A stretch of DNA of 23,857 bases, from IMG/VR virus record IMGVR_UViG_3300010391_002477, positions 1 through 23,857 of that record, one strand, 5' to 3'. The notes beneath the pieces were generated by a model. It searched no databases. It was not told where the DNA came from and saw only the letters and a list, made by a program, of their open reading frames with translations. The position numbers were made by a program, and so were the translations under genes. This DNA is from a virus. This document shows, piece after piece, positions 1 through 5,094 of the stretch (position 1 is its first letter; each line of letters begins with the position of its first letter).

Positions 1-58
1 AAAAAAAAGCTTTCGTATTTGGTCTATAAACGATTTTTTTCAGGCAGGCAATGCTTTG

Positions 59-358
59 CTATTCCCCCTTTTTCCCAACTTTGTTCTCAACATGAATTTT
101 CCCATCTTTGACGACATAATATTCAGAAATCCATCCATCAGGGAGTTTATAATTAACCTGGACTCTATTATTTATCTCATCAAATTTGATATTATCAAGT
201 AGGGGTTCAAAATTTTGAACCCCTACCGGGTTGTTGGGTATCTTCTTTGCGCAACCTGAAAATATAAAAAAAACTGATATGATCAAACAACCCCAAAGCA
301 AACAAAACGGCATATTTTTTAAAGTTTGTGCGTTTCTTTTAAAATAGATTCTTGCCAT
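59..358 (-). CDS. Small putative lipoprotein interrupted by a palindromic repeat
   Basis: 99 aa. Residues 1-36 form a basic start, a hydrophobic stretch (FCLLWGCLIISVFFIF) and a lipobox-like FSGC, so it is probably exported and lipidated at Cys36. The mature part is short and polar, with no family I recognise. The ATG at 358 has a good ribosome site (AAAGGAG, 8 nt upstream). It is the last gene of the leftward early operon visible here. A perfect 28-bp palindrome (199-226) lies inside the gene and is translated in frame as VGVQNFEPL. Since palindromes of the same sequence occur between genes elsewhere in the window, this segment is probably a later insertion. The position and lipoprotein nature would fit a spanin subunit or an exclusion lipoprotein, but nothing in the sequence decides this. 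Confidence 0.7.
   Translation of the reverse strand: MARIYFKRNAQTLKNMPFCLLWGCLIISVFFIFSGCAKKIPNNPVGVQNFEPLLDNIKFDEINNRVQVNYKLPDGWISEYYVVKDGKIHVENKVGKKGE
199..226. repeat. Perfect 28-bp palindrome (copy 1, intragenic)
   Basis: GTAGGGGTTCAAAA followed directly by its exact reverse complement. It lies inside the lipoprotein gene, in frame. Copies of the same sequence occur at 2409-2438, 3025-3050 and 19098-19123. Confidence 0.9.
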
Positions 359-375
359 AAAATTTCTCCTTTTTT

Positions 376-397
376 GTAGCGGTTCAATTTATTGAAC
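376..397. repeat. Palindromic repeat, ATTTAT-loop type, upstream of an RBS
   Basis: GTAGCGGTTCAATTTATTGAAC: arms GTTCAA/TTGAAC around TTTA, with the GTAGCGG lead seen in the copies near 3286-3412 and 19061-19083. It sits about 5 nt upstream of the ribosome site of the lipoprotein gene, on the side of its leader. Confidence 0.7.
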
Positions 398-399
398 TC

Positions 400-687
400 T
401 TAAATCCCCCTTCTCTTCATTATAAGTGCCAAAAAACTATAATTAATTAAATCCTTCAACGTATCCTCAATATTTTCATCAGATACTTTTAATTCACCGC
501 TGCGGCAGAAGTTTTTTAACCGATGATATTTGTCCCCGATCCTCACCACAACTCCCTTCCATCCAAAATCCCCTAAATTGCTAAAAATATCTTCTCCCGA
601 ATAATCGTTACTTTTTGCCTGCATAAGCGGTAGTAGTTCATTAATCAGGATATTCTCAATCGCTTTGTCTCTTTCCTGCCCGGTCAA
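400..687 (-). CDS. Nmad1/DUF1599-like phage protein
   Basis: 95 aa. The pattern of an N-terminal helix, an NDYSG motif, the block GDFGWKGVVVRIGDKYHRLKNF and a closing IEDTLKDLINYSFLALI helix is what I know from the phage DUF1599 family (nucleotide modification associated domain 1). Those are small all-helical proteins, probably MazG-like in fold and linked to nucleotide metabolism; the exact reaction is not established. The start is a TTG at 687 whose codon overlaps the upstream gene's TGA (684-686), a typical coupled start within an operon. Family assignment is by memory of the motif, not by a search. Confidence 0.75.
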   Translation of the reverse strand: MTGQERDKAIENILINELLPLMQAKSNDYSGEDIFSNLGDFGWKGVVVRIGDKYHRLKNFCRSGELKVSDENIEDTLKDLINYSFLALIMKRRGI

Positions 688-971
688 GCAATATCCTCCT
701 TTTGTTCAGACTTTTTTATTTCTTCTTTTGGTAATGTCGTTATTTCCTCCATCCCCTTCACAATCCTTGCATTTACGCACCGGCAGGGGATTACCCTATT
801 GGTGTGAACGTTTCTGCCCATAGACCCTCTGCCAAAGCAAAGCTTGCAGTTCTTCTTAGGCTCAGTTAGATTCAAGGTCATAAATTTATTTGCCGCCACA
901 GCTTCCCGCAGCTCAGTTAAATTCTGAAATTCAATAACCCTATATTTCTTTCCTTTATAATCAATTTCCAT
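684..971 (-). CDS. Small protein with a four-Cys zinc-binding motif
   Basis: 95 aa. Cys42-x2-Cys45-x-Gly-x-Gly and Cys63-x-Cys65 resemble half of a DnaJ-type zinc repeat and should bind one zinc ion. The N-terminal 40 residues form a short alpha/beta segment; the C-terminus is Lys/Glu-rich. It starts at ATG 971, just downstream of the stop of the 68-aa gene, and ends overlapping the next gene's start. The role is unknown; short Cys-motif proteins are common in phage early operons. Confidence 0.7.
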   Translation of the reverse strand: MEIDYKGKKYRVIEFQNLTELREAVAANKFMTLNLTEPKKNCKLCFGRGSMGRNVHTNRVIPCRCVNARIVKGMEEITTLPKEEIKKSEQKEDIA

Positions 972-974
972 CTC

Positions 975-1181
975 TTAAACCCAATGCCCTTCAGGTGTGA
1001 TTGTAAGCCTCATTTTCTTTCTTTTCTCATTCATCAATTCAAGGATATCTTTGTCGGAAAACCTGCAAAGCTCCTCAAAAGTGATTCGATTAGTTTCCTT
1101 TATCTGTGCAATACTTTGGGATTCTTTCAATCCCTCTCTTTTTGTCACAATAATTGAGAATTTATGTTCATTAATTGCCAT
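975..1181 (-). CDS. Hypothetical early protein, 68 aa
   Basis: No family recognised. The sequence is polar with a helical, Lys-rich C-terminal half (FSDKDILELMNEKRKKMRL). A strong AAAGGAGG ribosome site 7 nt before ATG 1181 supports the call. A palindromic repeat (1201-1224) lies directly upstream of that ribosome site. It is followed closely by the Cys-motif gene in the same operon. Confidence 0.7.
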   Translation of the reverse strand: MAINEHKFSIIVTKREGLKESQSIAQIKETNRITFEELCRFSDKDILELMNEKRKKMRLTITPEGHWV

Positions 1182-1200
1182 ATAATCCCTCCTTTATTAA

Positions 1201-1224
1201 GCAGCGCAAGGCGCTGCAGCTACA
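1201..1224. repeat. Palindromic repeat next to an RBS
   Basis: GCAGCGC-AAG-GCGCTGC followed by AGCTACA on the plus strand. Read on the minus strand it starts TGTAGC, ends in GCTGC, and runs straight into TTAATAAAGGAGG, the ribosome site of the 68-aa gene. The copy at 19061-19083 has nearly the same arrangement. Confidence 0.75.
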
Positions 1225-1239
1225 TTTAGTTCTTGGTGG

Positions 1240-1258
1240 GACAGGCATCTTGCCTGTC
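1240..1258. repeat. Palindromic repeat GACAGGCATCTTGCCTGTC
   Basis: Perfect arms GACAGGCA/TGCCTGTC with a 3-nt centre. It is in the 120-bp gap between the OB-fold gene and the 68-aa gene, 15 bp from another palindrome. The same 19-mer is, as far as I remember, a frequent interspersed repeat in environmental bacterial genomes. Confidence 0.75.
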
Positions 1259-1278
1259 ATTCATCCATTTACCCGGTT

Positions 1279-1296
1279 GCTGAGCGGATTCGAAGC
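1279..1296. repeat. GAGCGGAnTCGAA-type repeat (copy 1)
   Basis: GCTGAGCGGATTCGAAGC, just beyond the 3' end of the OB-fold gene. Related copies occur at 3497-3520, 3758-3797 and 8259-8273, the last three inside coding sequence. Confidence 0.5.
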
Positions 1297-1301
1297 AACG
1301 G

Positions 1302-1910
1302 CTAACCTTCCGGATTTCTCTGCACAATGTACTGAATATAAGGTCTTATTATGCCCCCTGGAGCTCCAAAGAAATCCTCAGGGTCTTTGGTCCGTAAAAG
1401 ACCTTTTATTTCTACCAAATCGCCAGGCTGATAATCTTCGCAATCTTTTCCGGTCTGGATCCAAAGCTCAAAATTCTCCTCAACATCAGCATATCCATCT
1501 CTTCCCTCTCTTAAACATTTCACGCAAATCTTGCCTTCTTCTTCGATTTTTTCAGCCTTGGAAATGGTTCCGACAATAACAAAAGCCGCCCTAAGAGGGG
1601 TTTCTTCATGGACTAAACCCGAAGTAATTTGCCAATCATACAAAGTATAATTGCTGTTTACTTTCCCATCTTTTTCATATTGATTGAAAAACCCTCTGAA
1701 ACGGAAAATTGCCCCGGGGTTTGTTTTGTAAGCCTCATTAAATTTATTTATTTTGTCCTGATTCCAAAGCCTGCCATAAACCTTAACCGGTCCATATTTT
1801 TCATTCGGGCATTCAATCAATAAAGAAATATAAGAAGTTCCTTTCTCACTTTTTTCAGCCTTTGCCTCCAAAACCCTTCCCCATATGTTCCCGGAATTAA
1901 AATGTTTCAT
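1302..1910 (-). CDS. Two-OB-fold protein, possible ssDNA-binding protein
   Basis: 202 aa. It appears to be two beta-barrel halves of about 90 residues, split near residue 100. Each opens with a G-x-V/I strand (IWGRVLEAK; IVGTISKAEK) and ends in a strand pattern typical of OB folds (FRFRGFFNQYEKDGK; DLVEIKGLLRTKD). The first half resembles phage ssDNA-binding proteins (residues 10-95, with the SYISLLIE and VKVYGRLW strands). This would fit replication or recombination in an early operon. There is a Cys128-Cys131 pair whose role I cannot judge. Start ATG 1910 has an AAAGGAT ribosome site. The fold is inferred from sequence pattern only. Confidence 0.6.
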   Translation of the reverse strand: MKHFNSGNIWGRVLEAKAEKSEKGTSYISLLIECPNEKYGPVKVYGRLWNQDKINKFNEAYKTNPGAIFRFRGFFNQYEKDGKVNSNYTLYDWQITSGLVHEETPLRAAFVIVGTISKAEKIEEEGKICVKCLREGRDGYADVEENFELWIQTGKDCEDYQPGDLVEIKGLLRTKDPEDFFGAPGGIIRPYIQYIVQRNPEG

Positions 1911-1985
1911 TAATTATCCTTTCTTCCCCGTATCCCTCACTTCAATCATTCAAAATTGAAGCTACTCCACCGCCAAAAGCATCAG

Positions 1986-2002
1986 GGCGGGTTTTACCCG
2001 CC
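1986..2002. repeat. GC-rich hairpin GGCGGGT-TTT-ACCCGCC
   Basis: Perfect 7-bp arms with a 3-nt loop in the 158-bp gap upstream of the OB-fold gene. It has no T-tract on either side, so it is not an obvious terminator. The rest of the gap (1911-2068) holds no convincing gene; a degenerate inverted repeat CTTCAAT/ATTGAAG lies near 1940-1963. Confidence 0.6.
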
Positions 2003-2068
2003 ATAGCAATTACGACGCAAAGCCATTCACGGTGTCCCTGCTATCCCTTTCGGGCTAATGCAAGTCAT

Positions 2069-2389
2069 CTATGCAGCAGGAGTCCCGGCCACAACTGCAT
2101 TTGCAAGGTCATCTGCAACAACATTTAGTTTCGCTGTTACAGCAGAGACAACACCAGCATCAGCGCCAGCTTCTGCAAGCATTGCAGGTATCCCTGCAAT
2201 CAATGCCTTTACACTTCCGGTGACTGTCTCAACTCTTGTTACTGTTTCTACTAAAGCATCAGTTACTTTTGACATACTAATCTCCCTTTGTTTAGATTCC
2301 TGCAATAATTGCAGGATTTGGTTTAACTTATCATTCATACCCTGACCATCAGGATAATAATGATAATGATTCACTTCAAAAAATTTCAC
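2069..2389 (-). CDS. Phage protein with coiled coil and Ala/Val-rich helical C-terminus
   Basis: 106 aa. A His/Tyr-rich start (NHYHYYPDGQG) leads into a leucine-zipper-like helix (LNQILQLLQ) and an Ala/Val-rich amphipathic region ending DDLANAVVAGTPAA. This pattern (long helix, Ala-rich repeat, terminal LANAV..TP) is common in small phage proteins of unknown role. The start is GTG at 2389, chosen because AAGGAGG lies 4-5 nt upstream; an ATG at residue 18 is a weaker alternative. A palindrome (2409-2438) lies just before the ribosome site. Confidence 0.7.
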   Translation of the reverse strand: MKFFEVNHYHYYPDGQGMNDKLNQILQLLQESKQREISMSKVTDALVETVTRVETVTGSVKALIAGIPAMLAEAGADAGVVSAVTAKLNVVADDLANAVVAGTPAA

Positions 2390-2408
2390 TTTTCCTCCTT
2401 TCCGTACC

Positions 2409-2438
2409 AGTAGGGGTTCAAAATTTTGAACCCCTACT
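2409..2438. repeat. Perfect 30-bp palindrome (copy 2, intergenic)
   Basis: The same 28-bp palindrome as 199-226, here extended by one pair (A...T). It is between the 82-aa gene and the GTG-started 106-aa gene, 10 nt before the latter's AAAGGAGG. Confidence 0.9.
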
Positions 2439-2439
2439 A

Positions 2440-2688
2440 CTAAATCCCAGCGATCGTTCCATTAAGATTTTGATGTTCAGTTTTAATGAAAACTAATTCT
2501 TGAATTTCAAGATTTTTGATTTCGTCTGTAATAATTGCCTCCCCATACTTCTGGACAAAATATTCAAAACCCATTGATTCGCAAGCTTCTTTATAGGCTG
2601 AAAATTGTTTCAATCCCTCAAAATACTTGCCCAATTTTTCAACCTCATGGTCATCAAAAATCATTTTACCGTCAGATGTTTTTCTCAT
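2440..2688 (-). CDS. Hypothetical early protein, 82 aa
   Basis: Mostly helical (residues 15-45) with a beta-like C-terminal end; no family recognised. ATG 2688 follows the stop of the tiny membrane-protein gene by 2 nt, and the GGAG at the end of that gene is its ribosome site, so the two are probably translationally coupled. It ends 2 nt before the palindrome at 2409-2438. Confidence 0.65.
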   Translation of the reverse strand: MRKTSDGKMIFDDHEVEKLGKYFEGLKQFSAYKEACESMGFEYFVQKYGEAIITDEIKNLEIQELVFIKTEHQNLNGTIAGI

Positions 2689-2690
2689 TT

Positions 2691-2807
2691 TTAAAGCTCC
2701 AATATTTTATAGCTAAAAGTTACTATAAACCCCAAAACACAAGCCGCAATAAACATTTCAAGAATCCCCTGAAACCCCAAAATCCCTATATATTCTCTTA
2801 ATCCCAT
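2691..2807 (-). CDS. Tiny single-span membrane protein, 38 aa
   Basis: The reading frame opens MGLREYIGILGFQGILEM and continues with a hydrophobic span (MFIAACVLGFIVTFSY) ending KILEL, so it looks like one transmembrane helix with a short tail. Support is a well-placed AAGGAAGGG ribosome site before ATG 2807 and tight packing between two other genes of the operon (10 nt and 2 nt gaps). Role unknown. Confidence 0.6.
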   Translation of the reverse strand: MGLREYIGILGFQGILEMFIAACVLGFIVTFSYKILEL

Positions 2808-2818
2808 TTTCCCTTCCT

Positions 2819-2989
2819 TTATGAATATTTTTTTGGAATCCATCCTGTTTCTTTTGCAATATTATAAAGACGAGCTTTTGTTAATCCTGTAAGCCGCATA
2901 TAAACTTCAAAAATATTTCCTGTTTTTTTTCCTGCTGAAGAAAGCAATTCAACAAGTTCAGATCTCCAAAACTGTTCTTCTTTTTTCAT
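2819..2989 (-). CDS. Small basic protein, possible helix-turn-helix, 56 aa
   Basis: Starts MKKEEQFWRSELVELLSSAG and ends KETGWIPKKYS. Residues 27-50 (FEVYMRLTGLTKARLYNIAKETGW) have the helix-turn-helix rhythm seen in small phage DNA-binding proteins, but this is a pattern judgement. ATG 2989 has a modest GGAAAA ribosome site. It fills a gap between the 154-aa and 38-aa genes, all on the same strand. Confidence 0.6.
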   Translation of the reverse strand: MKKEEQFWRSELVELLSSAGKKTGNIFEVYMRLTGLTKARLYNIAKETGWIPKKYS

Positions 2990-3024
2990 TCTTTATTTTC
3001 CAAATCCTTAATTCTCTGGTTGTC

Positions 3025-3050
3025 GTAGGGGTTCAAAATTTTGAACCCCT
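3025..3050. repeat. Palindrome GTAGGGGTTC... (copy 3) with a TTATnnGTTAT tail
   Basis: The perfect core is 3027-3050. It is followed by a GTTAT-rich tail (CTGTTATCAGTCATAGGTTATT) that closely matches the tail of copy 4 at 19098-19123, so these two share a longer element of about 60 bp. Both lie just past the 3' end of a minus-strand gene. Confidence 0.85.
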
Positions 3051-3074
3051 CTGTTATCAGTCATAGGTTATTAG

Positions 3075-3539
3075 TTATGTGTTACTCTTTGGCGCCCTTC
3101 CCCCTGTTTTCTTCAAAAACGCATCAAGCGGTTTCCTGTCTCCGTTCCTTGCAAAAATCTGAATTGCTGTTTGGAATTCATGTTTTAAATCCTCCGGATT
3201 ACTTAACCCTCTATCCGAAGCCTTCCTTATATCTTTCAATATTTCATCAATTACTGCCTCAAGCTTCTCAATCCTCTCAACCATTGTAGGGGCGGGATTT
3301 ATTGCGCCTGATTTATGGGTTCGATAAATCGAACCGCTACCTTGTTTATTGTCTGCAGCGTGATTTATCACGCCCGGGTCCTCAACCAATGTAGCGGCGT
3401 GATTTATCACGCTTTTCTTCTCATTATCTGAAGGCGCGCAAGATTCGGGTTCTGCCTCCCTATCTTGCTTCTTTAAGGAGAGTTGTTTTTCCTGCGCCCT
3501 GAGCGTAGCCGAAGTGTCAGTTTCTACAAATTTTATCAT
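3075..3539 (-). CDS. Early protein assembled around in-frame palindromic repeats
   Basis: 154 aa. The C-terminal 70 residues (from VERIEKLEAVIDEILKDI) look like an ordinary helical domain. The N-terminal half is largely repeat-derived: DTSATLRAQ comes from a CCCTGAGCG-type repeat (3497-3520), and SVINHAAT, GVINHAAD and GAINPAPT come from three palindrome copies read in the same frame (3286-3412), with GSGSIYRT from a fourth. The gene starts at ATG 3539 inside the end of the CII-like gene (4-nt overlap), so it is expressed in the operon. No family recognised; the functional part is probably the C-terminus. Confidence 0.65.
   Translation of the reverse strand: MIKFVETDTSATLRAQEKQLSLKKQDREAEPESCAPSDNEKKSVINHAATLVEDPGVINHAADNKQGSGSIYRTHKSGAINPAPTMVERIEKLEAVIDEILKDIRKASDRGLSNPEDLKHEFQTAIQIFARNGDRKPLDAFLKKTGGRAPKSNT
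3286..3412. repeat. Cluster of four ATTTAT-centred palindromes inside a gene
   Basis: Units: 3286-3311 (GGCGGGATTTATTGCGCC), 3318-3340 (GGTTCGATAAATCGAACC then GCTAC), 3358-3373 and 3397-3412 (both GCGTGATTTATCACGC, the latter preceded by GTAGCG). Most carry a GTAG-GGC / GCC-CTAC type end. Three are in one frame and encode the same peptide pattern (I-N-H/P-A). Confidence 0.8.
3497..3520. repeat. CCCTGAGCGTAGCCGAAG-type repeat (copy 2)
   Basis: Located at the start of the 154-aa gene and translated as DTSATLRA. It matches a family of interspersed repeats of form CCCTGAGCGnAGnCGAAGGG that I know from diverse bacterial genomes. Confidence 0.6.
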
Positions 3540-4042
3540 AAATTGCTTTCTTTGATTTTCTTAATAAAAAAGTTAACATTTTCAATTAATTGCCATCCCG
3601 CTTTATTAATTTGTTCAGCCTCAAGCTTAGTTATTTTTTTATCTAATAATGCCTCTGAAACATCCTTAGCCAAATCTCCAAATTTGCCTATTGCAGTAAG
3701 CAAATCCTCTGAAAGTTCGCTTATTTTTGATTTTTCTTCTTTTGGTTGTTGAGCGGGCCCTGGGCGGAGTCGAAGGGCGGAGTCGAGGGGAGTGAGGATG
3801 AGGTTGAATTTTTGTGCTAAAAAAAAGATAGGGGCAAAGGCTTCTTCTTTGGGGATCCCAAGAGCAATGGATGTTTCAATGATTGTTTCAATGCGGTCCA
3901 AAGGGTTATATGCCCCACTGTCGGTAAAGTCAGTACAGGGTTCCTGCCACTTATGAAGCAGTGCAGCCGACAGCCCCAGCTTCTTTGCGTGCTCTATTGT
4001 CTTCCCATTTATCGCTTTTTGAATCGCCTCATAACTTTTCAT
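3536..4042 (-). CDS. CII-like phage regulatory protein
   Basis: 168 aa. The first 75 residues match the pattern of the phage regulatory CII family (Phage_CP76): EHAKKLGLSAALLHKWQEP, then a TDSGAYNPLDRIETIIE block. Residues 15-33 would form the DNA-binding helix-turn-helix. The C-terminal half (residues 102-168) is a helical, probably oligomerising region. Between them, residues 83-100 (TPLDSALRLRPGPAQQ) are encoded by a GAGCGGAGTCGAA-type repeat (3758-3797), so the linker is probably an insertion. Its place directly after the first early gene and near the repressor fits a regulator of the lysis-lysogeny choice. ATG 4042 overlaps the preceding stop by 4 nt. Confidence 0.75.
   Translation of the reverse strand: MKSYEAIQKAINGKTIEHAKKLGLSAALLHKWQEPCTDFTDSGAYNPLDRIETIIETSIALGIPKEEAFAPIFFLAQKFNLILTPLDSALRLRPGPAQQPKEEKSKISELSEDLLTAIGKFGDLAKDVSEALLDKKITKLEAEQINKAGWQLIENVNFFIKKIKESNL
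3758..3797. repeat. Doubled GGGCGGAGTCGA repeat (copy 3), inside the CII-like gene
   Basis: CCCTGGGCGGAGTCGAAGGG followed at once by a second GCGGAGTCGAGGGGAG unit. It encodes the linker of the CII-like protein and is far more GC-rich than the surrounding gene. Confidence 0.65.
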
Positions 4043-4350
4043 AATTTCCTCTGTGATGAAGCAAGTGCTTTCCGAATTGCATCCGACAAATGACCAAAAG
4101 CAAAACTAAGTTTGATTAAGGAGGGATGAGTATATAATTTCCCTTCTTTGGTAATTTTAAAATAACCTTCATAAGCTAAAATTTCTAAATTCTCCTGGCA
4201 ACTATCATTTAACTTTTGTATTTTCTGATAAAAACGGTCTGCTCTTTTTTGTTGGTAGGTATTTGTTATAATATGAGGTATTTTCTTTATATTTTTATCT
4301 TCTAATCCTCCCCCTATTTTTTCTATAGAATTCTTATTTTTTCCCCTCAT
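4039..4350 (-). CDS. First gene of the leftward early operon, 103 aa
   Basis: A Lys/Asn-rich, probably helical protein with residues such as KRADRFYQKIQKLNDSC and a C-terminal SFAFGHLSDAIRKALASSQ. No family recognised. ATG 4350 has AAGGGG at 7 nt. The upstream 150 bp are AT-rich with several weak -10-like hexamers, none of which I would call a promoter; an imperfect ATCCTT/AAGGAT inverted repeat lies at 4441-4464. It overlaps the CII-like gene by 4 nt. Confidence 0.65.
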   Translation of the reverse strand: MRGKNKNSIEKIGGGLEDKNIKKIPHIITNTYQQKRADRFYQKIQKLNDSCQENLEILAYEGYFKITKEGKLYTHPSLIKLSFAFGHLSDAIRKALASSQRKL

Positions 4351-4548
4351 TATAAAACCCCTTAAAATTTATAATTGCTTTTAAAAAAATAGTTCCTATT
4401 TTAAATATCAAAGACAAATTTTATTATTTTTCTGGTTATTATCCTTAATTTAATAAAAAAGGATTGTTCTCTAAAACAGATTTTTTTACGAAGAGCCGAG
4501 AGTTTAGGACATGCATATGATTCCATTTTCAAACCCCTTTTTTAAAGA

Positions 4549-4618
4549 CTTCCTTACCTCTTGTGGTATATTAAGAGTCAACACACTAAACCCCATAACC
4601 ATAGAGGAGGTAAGGAAG
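4549..4618. repeat. 12-bp inverted repeat flanking a promoter-like site and covering an RBS
   Basis: CTTCCTTACCTC (4549-4560) and its exact reverse complement GAGGTAAGGAAG (4607-4618), 46 bp apart. The right arm overlaps the Shine-Dalgarno of the 60-aa gene and ends one base before its ATG. If both arms are in one RNA the ribosome site would be paired. If transcription starts between the arms, they may instead be a pair of protein-binding sites. Confidence 0.75.
4564..4572 (+). promoter_or_regulatory. Possible extended -10 promoter for the 60-aa gene
   Basis: TGGTATATT fits the TGn-TATAAT extended -10 pattern. No good -35 is seen at the usual distance. The start would fall near 4579, between the two arms of the 4549-4618 inverted repeat. 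Confidence 0.35.
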
Positions 4619-4801
4619 ATGAAAGACACAGAACTTAATGAAAATATTAAAAAGCTCACTGCTGCAATCCTTTTAAATTCGATTTTTCAAGCATTCCAAC
4701 TAAAAGATGTGTTACCGGACATTGACAAGGACAATTACAAGGAAATAATCGCTTCTGTTTTGACAATGTGGAGAGAGATTCAGGCAAAGACCCTTTATTA
4801 A
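4619..4801 (+). CDS. Small helical protein in the switch region, 60 aa
   Basis: Starts MKDTELNENIKKLTAAILLN and continues as an amphipathic helical protein with one Trp near the end (MWREIQAK). ATG 4619 is chosen over upstream ATGs because GAGGAGGT lies at the right distance. No family recognised. It is convergent with, and overlapped by, a weaker minus-strand frame (4656-4880). The inverted repeat over its ribosome site suggests controlled expression; a role in immunity or the lysis decision is inference from position alone. Confidence 0.6.
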   Translation: MKDTELNENIKKLTAAILLNSIFQAFQLKDVLPDIDKDNYKEIIASVLTMWREIQAKTLY

Positions 4802-4880
4802 GAGCTTTATTTATTTTTAAAAGAAGATTGGCAAGATTTTCAGCACTGCCTTCACATGCGGTTAATTTTTTCTTAGCCAT
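4656..4880 (-). CDS. Possible leftward gene antisense to the 60-aa gene, 74 aa
   Basis: Opens MAKKKLTACEGSAENLANLL and continues with a helical KINKALNKGS segment, which looks protein-like; the C-terminal half (a Cys/Pro cluster around residues 47-55) is antisense to the 60-aa gene and is less convincing. ATG 4880 follows the stop of the 43-aa gene by 11 nt, with only a weak ribosome site. The same frame is open upstream to 5072 but that part runs in a different frame from the 43-aa gene. It may be a second cistron of a leftward transcript, or the remains of a longer gene. Confidence 0.35.
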   Translation of the reverse strand: MAKKKLTACEGSAENLANLLLKINKALNKGSLPESLSTLSKQKRLFPCNCPCQCPVTHLLVGMLEKSNLKGLQQ

Positions 4881-4891
4881 TTCTGCCAGCT

Positions 4892-5023
4892 CTATAAATA
4901 AATATCCGGGGACTGGGTCTGGTAGAACAAAATCTTTGATCCGTGGAGGGACAAAAGATACCAGCCCCCAGATAAGGGTTTTCTTTTTTTTGTTTTTGTT
5001 GATTTTGATTTTTGTTCTACCAT
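4892..5023 (-). CDS. Candidate leaderless gene in the cro position, 43 aa
   Basis: A very basic protein starting MVEQKSKSTKTKKRKP and ending with an aromatic-rich tail; no family recognised. There is no Shine-Dalgarno, but a strong promoter (5031-5060) would begin transcription at 5024 or 5023, the A of the ATG, so the mRNA would be leaderless. It is divergent from the repressor gene, where cro or an equivalent early gene usually lies. A competing minus frame runs through the same DNA from 5072, so reading frame is uncertain. Confidence 0.45.
   Translation of the reverse strand: MVEQKSKSTKTKKRKPLSGGWYLLSLHGSKILFYQTQSPDIYL
4913..4990 (+). terminator. Possible rightward terminator after the 60-aa gene
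   Basis: Imperfect stem CTGGGtCTGGTA (4913-4924) with TACCAGccCCCAG (4959-4971), with an inner ATCTTT/AAAGAT pairing, then from 4979 a T-rich run. The loop is large, so efficiency is doubtful. An additional perfect 12-bp inverted repeat GGTAGAACAAAA / TTTTGTTCTACC (4921-4932 and 5010-5021) overlaps it. Confidence 0.35.
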
Positions 5024-5030
5024 GAAAGGG

Positions 5031-5060
5031 AATATATGCCAAAACGAATAAGTTTGTCAA
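5031..5060 (-). promoter_or_regulatory. Strong leftward sigma-70 promoter in the switch
   Basis: Minus strand TTGACA (5060-5055), 18-bp spacer, TATATT (5036-5031). Predicted start at 5024, next to ATG 5023. The -35 shares bases with that of the rightward repressor promoter. Confidence 0.7.
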
Positions 5061-5082
5061 GAAAAAATTCATTTAGCATATT
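5054..5082 (+). promoter_or_regulatory. Rightward promoter for the repressor gene
   Basis: TTGTCA (5054-5059), 17-bp spacer, CATATT (5077-5082). The start would be near 5089, about 12 nt before ATG 5101. It overlaps the leftward promoter at the -35, so only one polymerase can be accommodated at a time. Confidence 0.55.
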
Positions 5083-5094
5083 TCTTTTAAAAGA
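5083..5094. promoter_or_regulatory. Palindrome at the repressor start, candidate operator
   Basis: TCTTTTAAAAGA, a perfect 12-bp palindrome covering the predicted start of the repressor transcript. Binding there would block repressor transcription; autoregulation is inference. Confidence 0.35.

Noticed and set aside
4511-4618. N-terminal extension of the 60-aa gene from an upstream ATG (4511)
   Set aside because: It would put the promoter-like site, the inverted repeat and a strong ribosome site inside the coding region. The start at 4619 has a far better ribosome site.
4768-5025. Rightward 85-aa frame overlapping the end of the 60-aa gene
   Set aside because: Low-complexity Phe/Leu-rich end caused by a T-run and no ribosome site; it is antisense to better candidates.
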